Assembly (NCBI GenBank): GCA_035310145.1
Contig: DATGEL010000017.1
Span: forward strand, 29,449 to 93,448
Reading direction: 5' to 3'
Length of the DNA stretch: 64,000 nt
From: Dehalococcoidia bacterium
Lineage (GTDB): Bacteria; Chloroflexota; Dehalococcoidia; CAUJGQ01
Of this stretch, positions 48,880 to 58,091 are shown piece by piece (the stretch's first letter is position 1; each line of letters opens with the position of its first letter). Both the position numbers and the translations under genes were made by a program. The notes under the pieces were generated by a model. That model was not told the origin of the DNA and searched no databases. It worked only from the letters and a program-made list of their open reading frames with translations.

Positions 48880-50985
48880 GTGGCGAGCCAGCGGGACCGA
48901 ATCGGCGCCGGGGCGCCGGGCAGGAGTGCGGCGCACGGCAGCGATCTGTTCGACATCTACCGCAGCAGCGGTACGGCGGCGCGGCTGGCCGAGTTGCACG
49001 AGCTGGTGCAGCCCACGTTGGAGCTGCTGGCCCGCGCCCTGGGCTACGAACGCGCCTTCGTCTGCCTCGTGGATGTCGAGGCCGGCAGCGTCAGCGGCAT
49101 GGTCGGCGTCAACCCCCCCGATGGCCTGCTGGAAACAGACGCCTTCGACCTGCCGGAGCATACGCTGTTCGTGGAAGCGTTGCGTGGCGGCCGGCCGCTG
49201 CGCGTGGACGACGCCATGCGCGATCCGCGCGTGCCCGAAGCGGCGCGTCCGCACTATGCCGGCTACGGCCTGATCGCCTTCGCCGCGGTGCCGCTGCCCC
49301 CCGCCTCCGGTGTGCTCGTGGTCTGCCGTGAGCGGCCGATCGGCGAGCGCGAGGTCAACGAGCTGCTGCCCTACGCTGCCCAGCTTGTGGCGGCGGTGAC
49401 GGCGCGGGGAGAGGTGCGCCGGCTGAGCGCGGCGGACGAGGAGCACGCCGTCGCCGAAGAGTGGCTCTGGTGGCTGGTCAACGCGGTACAAGACCCGGCG
49501 CTGCTTACCGACGAGGCCAACAACATCCTGCTCGCCAACCAGCACGCCGAGCGGCTGCTGAAACCCGGTCCGGACGACAGTGCCGGCAAGCGCTACGCGA
49601 TCGAGATCAACAACGTGCTGCTTTCCGCCTCGCTCTCCAGCTTTGCGCTGGAGCACGAAGGCGGCGCCAGCCGCGAGCTGACCCTCGTGGACCCGATCGA
49701 GGGCACGGAGCTGCTGTTCGAGCTGATCCGCAAGCCGGCCACGAACCTGCGCACCGGTGAGCGCGCCCAGGCGTGCGTGCTCAAGGACGTGACCGATCTG
49801 CGCCGCGCCCTTGACGAGTTGAAGCAAACGCTCAGCGGGCTCGAAGCGGCGGGCGAACAGGCGCGGCAAGAGCGCGACCGCCTCGACCTGATCCTCAGCA
49901 ATGTCGCCGATCCGATCGTGGTCGCCGACCCGGACGGCCAGATCATGCGCATGAACCAGCCGGCGGCGCGGCTGTTGCAGGCCGGCGCCGCCGGCGCGCC
50001 CGCCGACGTCTCCACTGCCTATCTCGCCAACGACGCCCGCTTCAGCTCCTTCCTCTCGCAACTGCGGCTAGAGTCCAGCGCCGGAAAGCAGGGCGAGATC
50101 CAGCTCGTGGACCCGGAGACGGGCGAGTTGCTGACGATGAGCCTGACCGCAACGGAGGTGCAGGAGCGGCTCGGCCAGGTGACGGCGATCGTCTGCGTGC
50201 TGCACGACCTGACCCGTGTCCGCGAACTGGAGCGGCGCACGCTGGAGCAGCAACTGTTCGAATCGGAGAAGCTGGCGGCGGTGGGCCGCCTCGCCGCCGC
50301 CACCGCGCACGAGATCAACAACCCGTTGGAGGCGATCAAGAACGCGCTGTACCTGCTCATCAGCCGCACGGCCGCGGACGATCCCAACCACCAGTTCCTG
50401 GAGATCGCCAGCCGCGAGACGGAGCGCGTCTCCACGATCATGCGGCAGATGCTCGGCTTCTACCGCCCGGTGGTGGAGAAGTCGATCACCGACGTCAACC
50501 AGGTGCTGGGCGAGGCGCTGGCGCTGCTCGACCGGCAGCTGCGCCAGGCGCGCATCGGCGTGCGCACGCGGCTCGACCCGGCGCTGCCCGCGATCCTCGC
50601 CTCCGCCGATCAGCTCAAGCAGGTCTTCCTCAACCTGCTGCTCAACGCCCGCGACGCCATGCCGGAGGGCGGCACGATTCGCATCACCACCCGCATGACG
50701 CGCGACACCGACACCGAGTTTATCGAGGATGGCCGCCGGCTGCTGGTGCAGTTCCAGGACACGGGCAGCGGCATCTCCGAGGAAAACCTGCGCTACATCT
50801 TCGAGCCGTTCTTCTCCACCAAGAGCGAGGCGAAGGGCACCGGCCTCGGCCTCTGGGTAAGCCTGGGCATCGTGCGCCAGCATGGCGGCCAGCTCAACGT
50901 GATGAGCCGGGCCGGACGCGGCACCACCTTCACCGTGGCGCTGCCCGCGGGGGCGCCGCCGCCCCTGGAGGCGCCAGATGGCTGA
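48880..50985 (+). CDS. GAF-PAS sensor histidine kinase
   Basis: 701 residues from GTG 48880. GAF (about 35-165), PAS-like segments (about 190-290 and 335-445, LILSNVADPIVVADPDGQIMRMNQ), HisKA with His477 in ATAHEINNPLEAIKNAL, then HATPase: NLLLNARDAMPEGG, DTGSGISEENLRYIFEPFFSTK, GTGLGLWVSLGIV. NtrB-like kinase core. It overlaps the next gene by eight bases and follows gvpA by 70, so it may be transcribed with the gas vesicle genes and regulate them (inference). Confidence 0.92.
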   Translation: MASQRDRIGAGAPGRSAAHGSDLFDIYRSSGTAARLAELHELVQPTLELLARALGYERAFVCLVDVEAGSVSGMVGVNPPDGLLETDAFDLPEHTLFVEALRGGRPLRVDDAMRDPRVPEAARPHYAGYGLIAFAAVPLPPASGVLVVCRERPIGEREVNELLPYAAQLVAAVTARGEVRRLSAADEEHAVAEEWLWWLVNAVQDPALLTDEANNILLANQHAERLLKPGPDDSAGKRYAIEINNVLLSASLSSFALEHEGGASRELTLVDPIEGTELLFELIRKPATNLRTGERAQACVLKDVTDLRRALDELKQTLSGLEAAGEQARQERDRLDLILSNVADPIVVADPDGQIMRMNQPAARLLQAGAAGAPADVSTAYLANDARFSSFLSQLRLESSAGKQGEIQLVDPETGELLTMSLTATEVQERLGQVTAIVCVLHDLTRVRELERRTLEQQLFESEKLAAVGRLAAATAHEINNPLEAIKNALYLLISRTAADDPNHQFLEIASRETERVSTIMRQMLGFYRPVVEKSITDVNQVLGEALALLDRQLRQARIGVRTRLDPALPAILASADQLKQVFLNLLLNARDAMPEGGTIRITTRMTRDTDTEFIEDGRRLLVQFQDTGSGISEENLRYIFEPFFSTKSEAKGTGLGLWVSLGIVRQHGGQLNVMSRAGRGTTFTVALPAGAPPPLEAPDG

Positions 50986-52225
50986 GGCGCCGCCCGCCCG
51001 TGTGCTGGTCGTGGACGACGACGAAAGTGTCTCGATCACGATGCGGGCCGTGCTCGAGCAGGAGGGCTACGCCGTCGAAGCCGCGCGCTCCGCGGCCGAA
51101 GCGCGGGTGGCGCTGGAGCACGCCTCGTTCGACGCGGCGCTGCTGGACCTGCATCTTGATGACGCGGACGGCATCGAGGTGCTGAGCGAGGTGGGCCGCC
51201 GGCAGCCGGAATGCTCGGCGGTGATGCTCACCGGCTACGGCTCGCTGGATTCGGCCATCCGCGCTATCCGCGGGGGCGCCTACGACTATCTGCTCAAGCC
51301 CTGCGCCCTGGACGAGCTGAAGCTGACGATCGGCCGTGCCGTGGAGCGTTCGCGCCTGCGCCGGGCGCTGGCGGCGCGCATCGCCGATCTGGAGGCCGCC
51401 AACGCGACGATCGCGGCCTTCAATCAGGATTTGCAGGGCAAGATCGACGCGGCCACGGCCGAGCTGCAGCGCACGGTGGAAGACCTGCGCCGCACGCAGC
51501 ATCACCTGCAAGAGTCGCAGCGGCAGCGCTTCGAGTTCGTCTCGATGATCGCGCACGAGCTGGGGCAGCCGCTGACGACGATCGTCGGCTACGCGCAGTT
51601 GCTCAGCCGGCCGGATCAGACGGAGGAGCGCGTGAGGCAGGCCCTGGACGTGATCGTCGGCGAGTCGCGCCGGCTCACACGGCTGGTGCAGGACCTGAGC
51701 GACGTGGCGCGCCTCACCACCGGCCGCTTCCAGGTGCACACCGAGCCGGCCGACCTGGCCGAGATCGCCGCCGCACAGGTGACGCTGGCGCAGGAGCGGT
51801 CGCCGGACCACCGGATTGTGTATGCAGGCCGCGACCAGCCCTTGCCGCTGGAGTTCGATCCGGATCGCGTCGCGCAAATCGTCGCCAACCTGATCGGCAA
51901 CGCGATCAAATACACGCCGGGCGGCACGATCACCGTACGCGTGGGCCTGGCCGATCAGGCGGCGGAGCTGAGCGTGACCGACGAAGGACCGGGCATTCCG
52001 CCGGACCGGCTGGACGAGATCTTCGAGCCGCACGTGCGCCTCGTGCCGGACGAGTCGGGCAGCACGCCGCGCGGCGCCGGGCTGGGGCTCTACATCGCCC
52101 GTGGCATCGCCGAGGCGCACGGCGGCCGGCTCTTCGCCGAGAACGTGCCCGGCGGCGCCCGCGTGACGCTGCTGCTGCCGCTGCAGGGACACGAGAACCA
52201 GGGGAAGGAACGCAACGAAGCGTGA
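50978..52225 (+). CDS. REC-histidine kinase hybrid
   Basis: 415 residues from ATG 50978. Receiver domain 1-120 with acidic pocket VVDDDE, phospho-acceptor Asp57 in LLDLHLDDADG, and Lys107 in YLLKP. Coiled coil 125-180, HisKA with His193 in MIAHELGQPLTTIVGYAQLL, and HATPase with NLIGNAIKYTPGG, DEGPGIPPDRLDEIFEPH and GAGLGLYIARGI. A receiver at the N-terminus suggests it is downstream of the preceding kinase. No output DNA-binding domain. Coupled start to the HhH gene. Confidence 0.92.
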   Translation: MAEAPPARVLVVDDDESVSITMRAVLEQEGYAVEAARSAAEARVALEHASFDAALLDLHLDDADGIEVLSEVGRRQPECSAVMLTGYGSLDSAIRAIRGGAYDYLLKPCALDELKLTIGRAVERSRLRRALAARIADLEAANATIAAFNQDLQGKIDAATAELQRTVEDLRRTQHHLQESQRQRFEFVSMIAHELGQPLTTIVGYAQLLSRPDQTEERVRQALDVIVGESRRLTRLVQDLSDVARLTTGRFQVHTEPADLAEIAAAQVTLAQERSPDHRIVYAGRDQPLPLEFDPDRVAQIVANLIGNAIKYTPGGTITVRVGLADQAAELSVTDEGPGIPPDRLDEIFEPHVRLVPDESGSTPRGAGLGLYIARGIAEAHGGRLFAENVPGGARVTLLLPLQGHENQGKERNEA

Positions 52226-52659
52226 GCGATGAGCGGCGCAACGAGCTGACCGCGGCGGCGTTCGATGAGATCGCCGTGCGCCTGCTCCTGCAGGGCGAAA
52301 GCTGGTTCAAGGTCCGCGCCTACCGCGAGGGGGCGCAGGCGCTGCGCGAGACGCCGGAGAGCGTCGACGCCCTGCTGGCCGCGGGCAGACTGGCCTCGCT
52401 GCCGCACGTCGGCAAGGCGATCGCGGAGAAGACCGCGGCGCTGCTGACCACGGGCGCGATTCCCCTGCTGGAGCGCCTGCGCGCCGAAGTGCCGGCGGGG
52501 CTGGTAGGGCTGACGAATGCGGGGCTGCCGCCCGCCACCGTGCGCCGGCTGCACGCCGAGTACGGCGTGGACGGGCCGGAAGCGCTCGCCGCCGCGCTGG
52601 CTGCCGGCAAGCTGGACCGCGACAAGAAGCTGCGCGCCGCCGCCGCGGCCCTCGCCTGA
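52222..52659 (+). CDS. helix-hairpin-helix protein (PolX N-terminal type)
   Basis: 145 residues from GTG 52222, overlapping the kinase stop. RNELTAAAFDEIAVRLLLQG and WFKVRAYREGAQALRETPE resemble the 8-kDa domain that starts PolX-family polymerases; LASLPHVGKAIAEKTAALLTTG is a HhH DNA-binding motif; RRLHAEYGVDGPEALAAAL follows. No polymerase or PHP domain follows, so this is a stand-alone DNA-binding module. Its co-translation with signalling kinases is unusual and could be positional only. Confidence 0.75.
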   Translation: MSDERRNELTAAAFDEIAVRLLLQGESWFKVRAYREGAQALRETPESVDALLAAGRLASLPHVGKAIAEKTAALLTTGAIPLLERLRAEVPAGLVGLTNAGLPPATVRRLHAEYGVDGPEALAAALAAGKLDRDKKLRAAAAALA

Positions 52660-52671
52660 GCACCGCCTCAG

Positions 52672-53847
52672 CTACGGCACTTGCTGGATGTTGGCGGTGT
52701 CCAGCTTCCAGACACCGGCTTCCATCACCAGCGTCCAGGCGCCGCTGAAACGGCGTGTGACGGGGCCGTTGCTTGTCCTGTCCGTCGCGGAGAAGGTCAC
52801 CGACACCTGCGGCGGGTTGCCGGTTGCCGGCTGCACGCCTTCGATGCGTACGCTCTGCGTGGTGCGGTAGCCCTGCTCCCAGGCGCTTTCGCCGCCCTGC
52901 CGCGCCTGGTACGCCGCGCTCAGCTCGTCCCAGGCCGCGAAGTAGCGCCGCTGGTTCAGCAGATCGTAGAAGTGCCGCACCTTCTCGGTGGGACTGAGGA
53001 TGTAGGCCGGGCAGGTCTGCGGATCTTCCCAGGAGGGCGAGATCGCCTTCGCCTGGTTGCAGGCGGCGTCGGCGGCGGCCGCATCGCCGCCGCGGCCGGT
53101 CAGAAAGGCGACGACGCCCCAGACGCAGGCCTGCGCGTCCTGGTCCCAGTCGCTCATCTGCATCGTGACCTTGCGGGCGTAGGCGAGGCGATCGGCGATC
53201 AGGGCCAGTGGATACGGCCCTGCCCACTCGCTGAACTGCGCACCGTCCCACTTGTAGACGACGACGATCTGCGGGCTCTCGGCGTAGTCGCGGCAGTAGG
53301 GCGAGACGGCTTCCACGACCTCGGGCTGGCCGTCGCCGTCGATGTCGGTGAGGTCGAAGCCCGGCGTGTCGGACGCGCCGTCGAAGACCGAGACGAACTC
53401 GGCGCCGTCCCAGCGGGCGGCCGACATCTGCGACGCGTGCGCGCCCACGCCGGCGATCAGCGCCACGGCCGGCGTGCCATCGACAACGGCGACGGTCATG
53501 CCGGCCACGTTGGCGTCCATGATGGTGACGGTCGTGCCCAGCGTGAAGCCGTCCACGGCGGGAATGGCGATCGCTACACTCCAGTTGCTGAGCGCCGTGG
53601 CGCCGGGAATATCGGTCGGCGTGGCGTAGAGCACGGCCCAGCCGTTTGTGCCGGCGTTGGTGAAGTCGGCCATGGCGGCGTCCTGGATCCGGGCGTTCGC
53701 CGGCAGCAGCGCCAGCACGGCATCCGGCAGGCCGGCCTGCGCGGCCGCGGGCATGGCCTGGCGCAGCGCCCCTCCGGCGCCCAGCGCAGCACCAAGCAGT
53801 ACGACGGCGAGCAGAAAACGGGGGGCGCTTCCCGGCAGGTGCGGCAC
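52672..53847 (-). CDS. secreted protein with FG-GAP-like repeats
   Basis: 391 residues from GTG 53847, six bases past GGAGG. Signal peptide FLLAVVLLGAALGAGGALRQAMPAAAQA. The middle holds FG-GAP/VCBS-like units: AAMADFTNAGTNGWAVLYATP, and FDLTDIDGDGQPEVVE with a calcium-type DIDGDG loop. The last 130 residues (HFYDLLNQRRYFAAWDELSAAYQ ... WTLVMEAGVWKLDTANIQ) resemble an NTF2-like domain seen at ends of secreted proteins. Convergent with the HhH gene, 12 bases apart. Role outside the cell unknown. Confidence 0.75.
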   Translation of the reverse strand: MPHLPGSAPRFLLAVVLLGAALGAGGALRQAMPAAAQAGLPDAVLALLPANARIQDAAMADFTNAGTNGWAVLYATPTDIPGATALSNWSVAIAIPAVDGFTLGTTVTIMDANVAGMTVAVVDGTPAVALIAGVGAHASQMSAARWDGAEFVSVFDGASDTPGFDLTDIDGDGQPEVVEAVSPYCRDYAESPQIVVVYKWDGAQFSEWAGPYPLALIADRLAYARKVTMQMSDWDQDAQACVWGVVAFLTGRGGDAAAADAACNQAKAISPSWEDPQTCPAYILSPTEKVRHFYDLLNQRRYFAAWDELSAAYQARQGGESAWEQGYRTTQSVRIEGVQPATGNPPQVSVTFSATDRTSNGPVTRRFSGAWTLVMEAGVWKLDTANIQQVP

Positions 53848-54110
53848 GACGGCCTCCGCGGCGCAAATGGGGAGTGCGCACGCATTGTACCGTCCGCACC
53901 AGGCCCCCGCGGCATGAAAGCACGGCTTTCGTTGAGCGGGCGCAAGCGCCGGGCCGCGCAGCGGCCGTTCGATCACAAACAGGGCGCCCGCTACGCTGGG
54001 CGGCGGGTGCGCCGCAGCGCCCGGCAGAAAGTCCGCCGCAATGCCGCCCGCTGGCTGCTACGCTGCCGGCGCGAAGAGTTGCACGTGCACTCCGAAGGAG
54101 GAAACGCGCC

Positions 54111-54683
54111 GTGTGGCACGATATCTGGGTGATCCAGGTTCCCTGGTGGGAGCGCATCCTGCGCGCCGTCGTGGTCTACATCTTCGTCGTCGTGGCGCTG
54201 CGGCTGGCGGGTAAACGCGAGCTGGGACAGCTCAACAGTCTGGACCTCGTGGTGCTGCTCTTCCTCTCCAACATTTTGCAGAACTCGATCATCGGCAACG
54301 ACGTCTCGATCACCGGTGGTGTGATCGGCGCCGCCACGCTGCTGGCGCTCAACTACGCGACGAACCGTGTGCTGTTCCTTTTCCCGGTGATCGACCGCGT
54401 CGTCGAGGGCGATGCGACGCCGCTGATCGACGACGGCCGGGTGATCGCCGCGAACCTGAAGAAGGAGCTGCTGACCGAAGAGGAACTGCTCGTCGCGGTG
54501 CACAAACAGGGACTGTACTCGCTGGAAGAGGTCGAGAACGCCTATCTGGAACCGGGCGGCGCGATCACCGTCTTCGCCCGCCGCCCCACGGTCGAGGAGC
54601 GCGAGACCGGCGAGATGGAGCGGCGGCTTGACCAGCTGCTCGCCGCCGTGCAGCGCCTCGAAGCGCGGTTCGCCGGCGGCTGA
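54111..54683 (+). CDS. DUF421 membrane protein (YetF-like)
   Basis: 190 residues from GTG 54111, behind AAGGAGG. Three membrane helices (about 10-30, 42-62 and 66-90) with LRLAGKRELGQLNSLDLVVLL, the family signature, and NILQNSIIGND. The soluble C-terminus has PLIDDGRVIAANLKKELLTEEELLVAV and a final coiled helix. DUF421 proteins link to spore membrane proteins in Bacillus; role elsewhere is not known. Start is 260 bases from the divergent secreted protein start. Confidence 0.88.
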   Translation: MWHDIWVIQVPWWERILRAVVVYIFVVVALRLAGKRELGQLNSLDLVVLLFLSNILQNSIIGNDVSITGGVIGAATLLALNYATNRVLFLFPVIDRVVEGDATPLIDDGRVIAANLKKELLTEEELLVAVHKQGLYSLEEVENAYLEPGGAITVFARRPTVEERETGEMERRLDQLLAAVQRLEARFAGG

Positions 54684-54749
54684 CAGAGCGCCTAACCCTG
54701 CCTCGCTCGGGCTGAGCGCCGCGAGGGACGCACCACCGACCACTGGTCC

Positions 54750-55979
54750 CTACGCCCAGCGCACGGGCAGGTGCTTGATGCCGCCGATGAAGTTCGAGCG
54801 CAGCCGCTCCGGCGGGCCGGCCGGCTGAATCTCCGGCAGCCGCTGCAGCAGCTCCTCGAACATCACGCGCAGCTCCAGCCGCGCCAGGCTGGCGCCCAGG
54901 CAGAAGTGCTCGCCGATGCCGAAGGCGATGTGCTCGTTCGGCGAGCGGGTGATGTCGAACGTGTTCGGGTTGGGAAAGACCGCCTCATCGCGATTGGCCG
55001 AGGGATACCACATCGTCAGCTTCTCGCCCGACCGGATCAGCTGGCCGCCCACCTCGGCGTCCTGCGCCGCCACCCGCGACATGTGCGTCACCGGCGAGGT
55101 CCAGCGCAGGATCTCCTCGATCGCCGTGGGCAGCAGCGAGAGATCCTTTTGCAGGCGTTCGCGCTGGTTCGGGTGGTCGAACAGGGCCAGCAGGCCACCC
55201 GTCGTCGCGTTGCGGGTCGTCTCGTTGCCGGCCACGATCAGCAGGAAGCAGAAGTAGAGGATCTCCTCGTCCGTCAGCTTCTCGCCGTCGATGTCTCCCT
55301 CGACCAGCGTGCCGAGCAGATCGTCCTTACGCTCGGCATGCCGCTGGGCGGCCATGTCGGCGAAGTACTGAAACATGCTCATCCGCGCCTGGAGGGAGGT
55401 CTCCTGCGAGTCGGCGCCCTCGGGCTGGTACTCCGGATCCTCGGAGCCGAGCGTCATGTTGGTCCACTCGAACATCTTCGGCCAATCCGGCTCGGGCACG
55501 CCCATCATGTCGCAGATCACCGCTAGCGGCAGAATCGAGGAGACCTCGGTGACGAAGTCGCATGCCCCTTTGCCCTGCACGCCGTCGAGAATGCGCGTGA
55601 CGATGCGCCGCACGTGCGATTCCAGCTCGCCGATGGCGCGCGGCGTGAAGCCCTTGTTCACCAGCCGGCGCAGGCGCACGTGGCGCGGTGGGTCGGTGGT
55701 GATCATCATCGTGTTCGCCGATGGATCGGGAATGTCCGGGCGGGCGCCCGCGTGGATGCCCAGGCTGGAGAGGAAGACCGTCGGCTGGCGGGAGATGCTG
55801 ACGATATCCGCGTAGCGGGTGATCATCCACTGCGCCGGGTAGCCGTAGAAGGCCTCGTGCCGGTAGACGGGCGCCTGGGCGCGCAGGGTGGCCCACTGGT
55901 CGTGGGGCTGGCCGCGCACGTAGACATCGGGATCGAGCAGCTGGATGTCACTGAGATCGGAGCGCATGTCGGTCGTCAT
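54750..55979 (-). CDS. cytochrome P450 (second, actinobacterial type)
   Basis: 409 residues, normal length for soluble bacterial P450s. I-helix VAGNETTRN (250-255 core), ExxR Glu289-Arg292, and heme loop IAFGIGEHFCLGASLARLE with Cys360. The chain resembles the CYP125/CYP142/CYP124 branch (HVRLRRLVNKGFTPRAI), which oxidises sterol side chains or isoprenoids with a ferredoxin. No ferredoxin gene is adjacent. Start ATG 55979, no clear SD; an alternative is Met5. Confidence 0.92.
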   Translation of the reverse strand: MTTDMRSDLSDIQLLDPDVYVRGQPHDQWATLRAQAPVYRHEAFYGYPAQWMITRYADIVSISRQPTVFLSSLGIHAGARPDIPDPSANTMMITTDPPRHVRLRRLVNKGFTPRAIGELESHVRRIVTRILDGVQGKGACDFVTEVSSILPLAVICDMMGVPEPDWPKMFEWTNMTLGSEDPEYQPEGADSQETSLQARMSMFQYFADMAAQRHAERKDDLLGTLVEGDIDGEKLTDEEILYFCFLLIVAGNETTRNATTGGLLALFDHPNQRERLQKDLSLLPTAIEEILRWTSPVTHMSRVAAQDAEVGGQLIRSGEKLTMWYPSANRDEAVFPNPNTFDITRSPNEHIAFGIGEHFCLGASLARLELRVMFEELLQRLPEIQPAGPPERLRSNFIGGIKHLPVRWA

Positions 55980-56183
55980 CAGCAGCCTCCGCCCCTGCGC
56001 CGGCGGCTTCGCCCGGCGCTCCTGTTCGTCTGGTGCAAAGAGTATAGCGCCTGCTTGCGCTTGGCCACCGCGCCGTGCGTCCCAGGGAACAGACGCGGCT
56101 CAGCCCGATCCGGATCGAAAGATCGCCGGTGGGTAGGCCGGCGGCAGCGTGCCGCCGGCGGCCCGCCATCGTACGCTGCCGCT

Positions 56184-57410
56184 ATGCGCCGCCTGCTTGC
56201 CTACCGTGACGCCCGGCTGCTGCTCGCCGGCCAGATGCTCTCGCTGTTCGGCGACCGGGCGATGTTCCTGGTGCTCGGCATCTGGGTGAAGGCGCTCACC
56301 GGCAGCAACGCCGCCGCGGTCCTCGTCTTCTTCGCCTACACGGCGCCGGCGCTGGGCGCGCCGCTCGCCGGGCTGCTGGTGGATAGGGTGCGCCGCCGGC
56401 CGCTGATGATCACCACCGACCTGGTGATCGGCGCGTCGATGTTCCTGCTGCTGCTGGTGCACAGCCGCGACCAGGTCTGGCTGATCTACATGGTGGCGCT
56501 GCTCTACGGCTGTGCCGACCTGGCCTTCGGCTCGGCGCAGTCGGCGCTGCTCACCGTGTTGCTGCCCGGCGATCTGCTGGGCGAGGCGAACGCGGCCTTC
56601 CAGACGGTGCGGCAGGGGATGCGGCTGATCGCGCCGCTGGCCGGCGCGGCGCTCTATGCGGCCTTCGGCGGCGGCACGGTGGCCGTGATCGACGCCGCGA
56701 CGTTCGCCTGCTCGGCCTTCTGCCTCTGGCGGCTGCGCACGCCGGAGCCGGCGCCTGCGCCGCAGCGCGCCAATTTCCGCCGCGAGGTGAGTGCCGGCCT
56801 GCGCCATATCCGCCAGACCCTGCCGCTGCGCCAGATCGTCCTCGCGGTCGGCGTCGCCCTGCTGGTGATCGGCTTCGGCGAAACGCTGCTCTTCGCGGTG
56901 ATCGACCAGGGGCTGCACCGGCCGCCGAGCTTTTTCGGCGTGATCGGCGCGGCGCAGGGCGTGGGCGCGGTCGCGGGTGGGCTGACGGCGGCCGCGTTGC
57001 TGCGGCGGCTGGGCGACGGCCGGCTGGTGGGCGCGGGGCTGCTGCTGTTCGCGCTGGGCGACGGCCTGTTGGTGATCTCAGTCACGTCCGTTGTGCTGGG
57101 CGGGATAGCGCTCGCCGGCGTCGGCCTCTCGTGGGCGGTCGTGGGCTTCGGCACGGCGATTCAGCGGCGCTCGCCGGCGGAGCTGCAGGGCCGTGTGGCC
57201 TCCGCCGCCGATCTGCTGGCCGGCACGCCGCAGACTATCTCGATCGCGGCCGGCGCGGCGCTCTCCACGCTGCTCGACTTCCGCCTGCTGCTGTTGCTGA
57301 TGTCGGGCGTGATCGCCGTCTGCGCCGGCTATCTGCTCACGCGCCGCACGTTTCAACCGGGTGCAGCCGCGGCTGGACTGCCCACCGTTGCCCTGGCCGA
57401 GGCGCCCTGA
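56184..57410 (+). CDS. MFS transporter
   Basis: 408 residues from ATG 56184. Twelve hydrophobic helices by eye, with LLAGQMLSLFGDRAMFLVLG at the start and the loop 2-3 motif GLLVDRVRRRPLMITTD, typical of drug-efflux MFS proteins of the multidrug (MFS_3) group. It exports a small compound using the proton gradient. Its last 330 bases overlap antisense with the methyltransferase frame. No SD; TACGCT lies six bases before ATG and might be a -10. Confidence 0.87.
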   Translation: MRRLLAYRDARLLLAGQMLSLFGDRAMFLVLGIWVKALTGSNAAAVLVFFAYTAPALGAPLAGLLVDRVRRRPLMITTDLVIGASMFLLLLVHSRDQVWLIYMVALLYGCADLAFGSAQSALLTVLLPGDLLGEANAAFQTVRQGMRLIAPLAGAALYAAFGGGTVAVIDAATFACSAFCLWRLRTPEPAPAPQRANFRREVSAGLRHIRQTLPLRQIVLAVGVALLVIGFGETLLFAVIDQGLHRPPSFFGVIGAAQGVGAVAGGLTAAALLRRLGDGRLVGAGLLLFALGDGLLVISVTSVVLGGIALAGVGLSWAVVGFGTAIQRRSPAELQGRVASAADLLAGTPQTISIAAGAALSTLLDFRLLLLLMSGVIAVCAGYLLTRRTFQPGAAAAGLPTVALAEAP

Positions 57411-58091
57411 GCATGTGTTCTCGATTCCCTGCTCTCTGACCCCTGCCTCCACCCAGGCGCCGTGTTCGTCCAGGCAACGCCGGAAGGCGAGGCCGGCGGC
57501 GTGTAGCTCGGCCGCCAGTTCGGCGTCGTCGAGAATGCGCGCTGTGAAGCGGTGTCTCCAGCTTCCGGCCGGCGCCGCGTAGCGGACCTCGGCGCTGAAG
57601 CGCCGGCCCTCCCGGCTGAGCACTCGAAAGGCGATCGCCATGCCTAGATACGTGAGGCCGAACTCGCTCACCGTCTCCGCCCAGGCCGGGTCGTAGCGTT
57701 GCAGCAGCAGCGCGCCGTCCGGCGCGAGGTGACGGCGGCAGGTGCGCAGGAAGGCGGAGCGCTGCGCGTCGTTGGCCGTATTGATCAGCTGGCTGGCGAG
57801 CAGCACGGCGGGGAAGCACCGGCCGAGGTCGAGCGTTTCGATGTCGGCGAGCACCGTCTCGGCGCCGTGCACATACGCCAGCATCGCCGCCGACTGATCG
57901 ACCGCGACGACCGCATGCCCAAGCGCCAGCAAGGGATGCGTGATGCGCCCGGCGCCGCAGCCGAGTTCCAGCAGCGTACAGCCGGGCGGCACCGCGGCGT
58001 GGATCAGCTCCGGCTCGCCGTCGGGCGGCAGCATGGCGTAGAGGCCAACCGGGCTGCCGTCCGGCGCGACGCGTTGCGCTCGTTCGTTCAC
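57078..58091 (-). CDS. SAM-dependent methyltransferase with antisense C-terminal run-on
   Basis: The frame runs from GTG 58091 to a stop at 57078. Class I methyltransferase, residues about 30-215: LLELGCGAGRITHPLLALG (motif I), VVAVDQSAAMLAYV, LADIETLDLG, then an SAM-fold tail RFSAEVRYAAPAGSWRHRFTARIL. Homologues usually end near AGLAFRRCLDEHGAWV. The frame passes that point through a purine-rich repeat (REQGIEN) into the MFS gene on the other strand for another 110 residues. That tail (poly-Gln, Arg-rich) looks like antisense translation, so the true stop was probably lost. GATACT six bases before GTG suggests a leaderless start. Substrate unknown. Confidence 0.75.
   Translation of the reverse strand: MNERAQRVAPDGSPVGLYAMLPPDGEPELIHAAVPPGCTLLELGCGAGRITHPLLALGHAVVAVDQSAAMLAYVHGAETVLADIETLDLGRCFPAVLLASQLINTANDAQRSAFLRTCRRHLAPDGALLLQRYDPAWAETVSEFGLTYLGMAIAFRVLSREGRRFSAEVRYAAPAGSWRHRFTARILDDAELAAELHAAGLAFRRCLDEHGAWVEAGVREQGIENTCSGRLGQGNGGQSSRGCTRLKRAAREQIAGADGDHARHQQQQQAEVEQRGERRAGRDRDSLRRAGQQIGGGGHTALQLRRRAPLNRRAEAHDRPREADAGERYPAQHNGRD

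Noticed and set aside
53874..54110. N-terminal extension of the DUF421 protein
   Set aside because: Arg-rich and without family similarity; GTG 54111 has AAGGAGG upstream and matches the family start.
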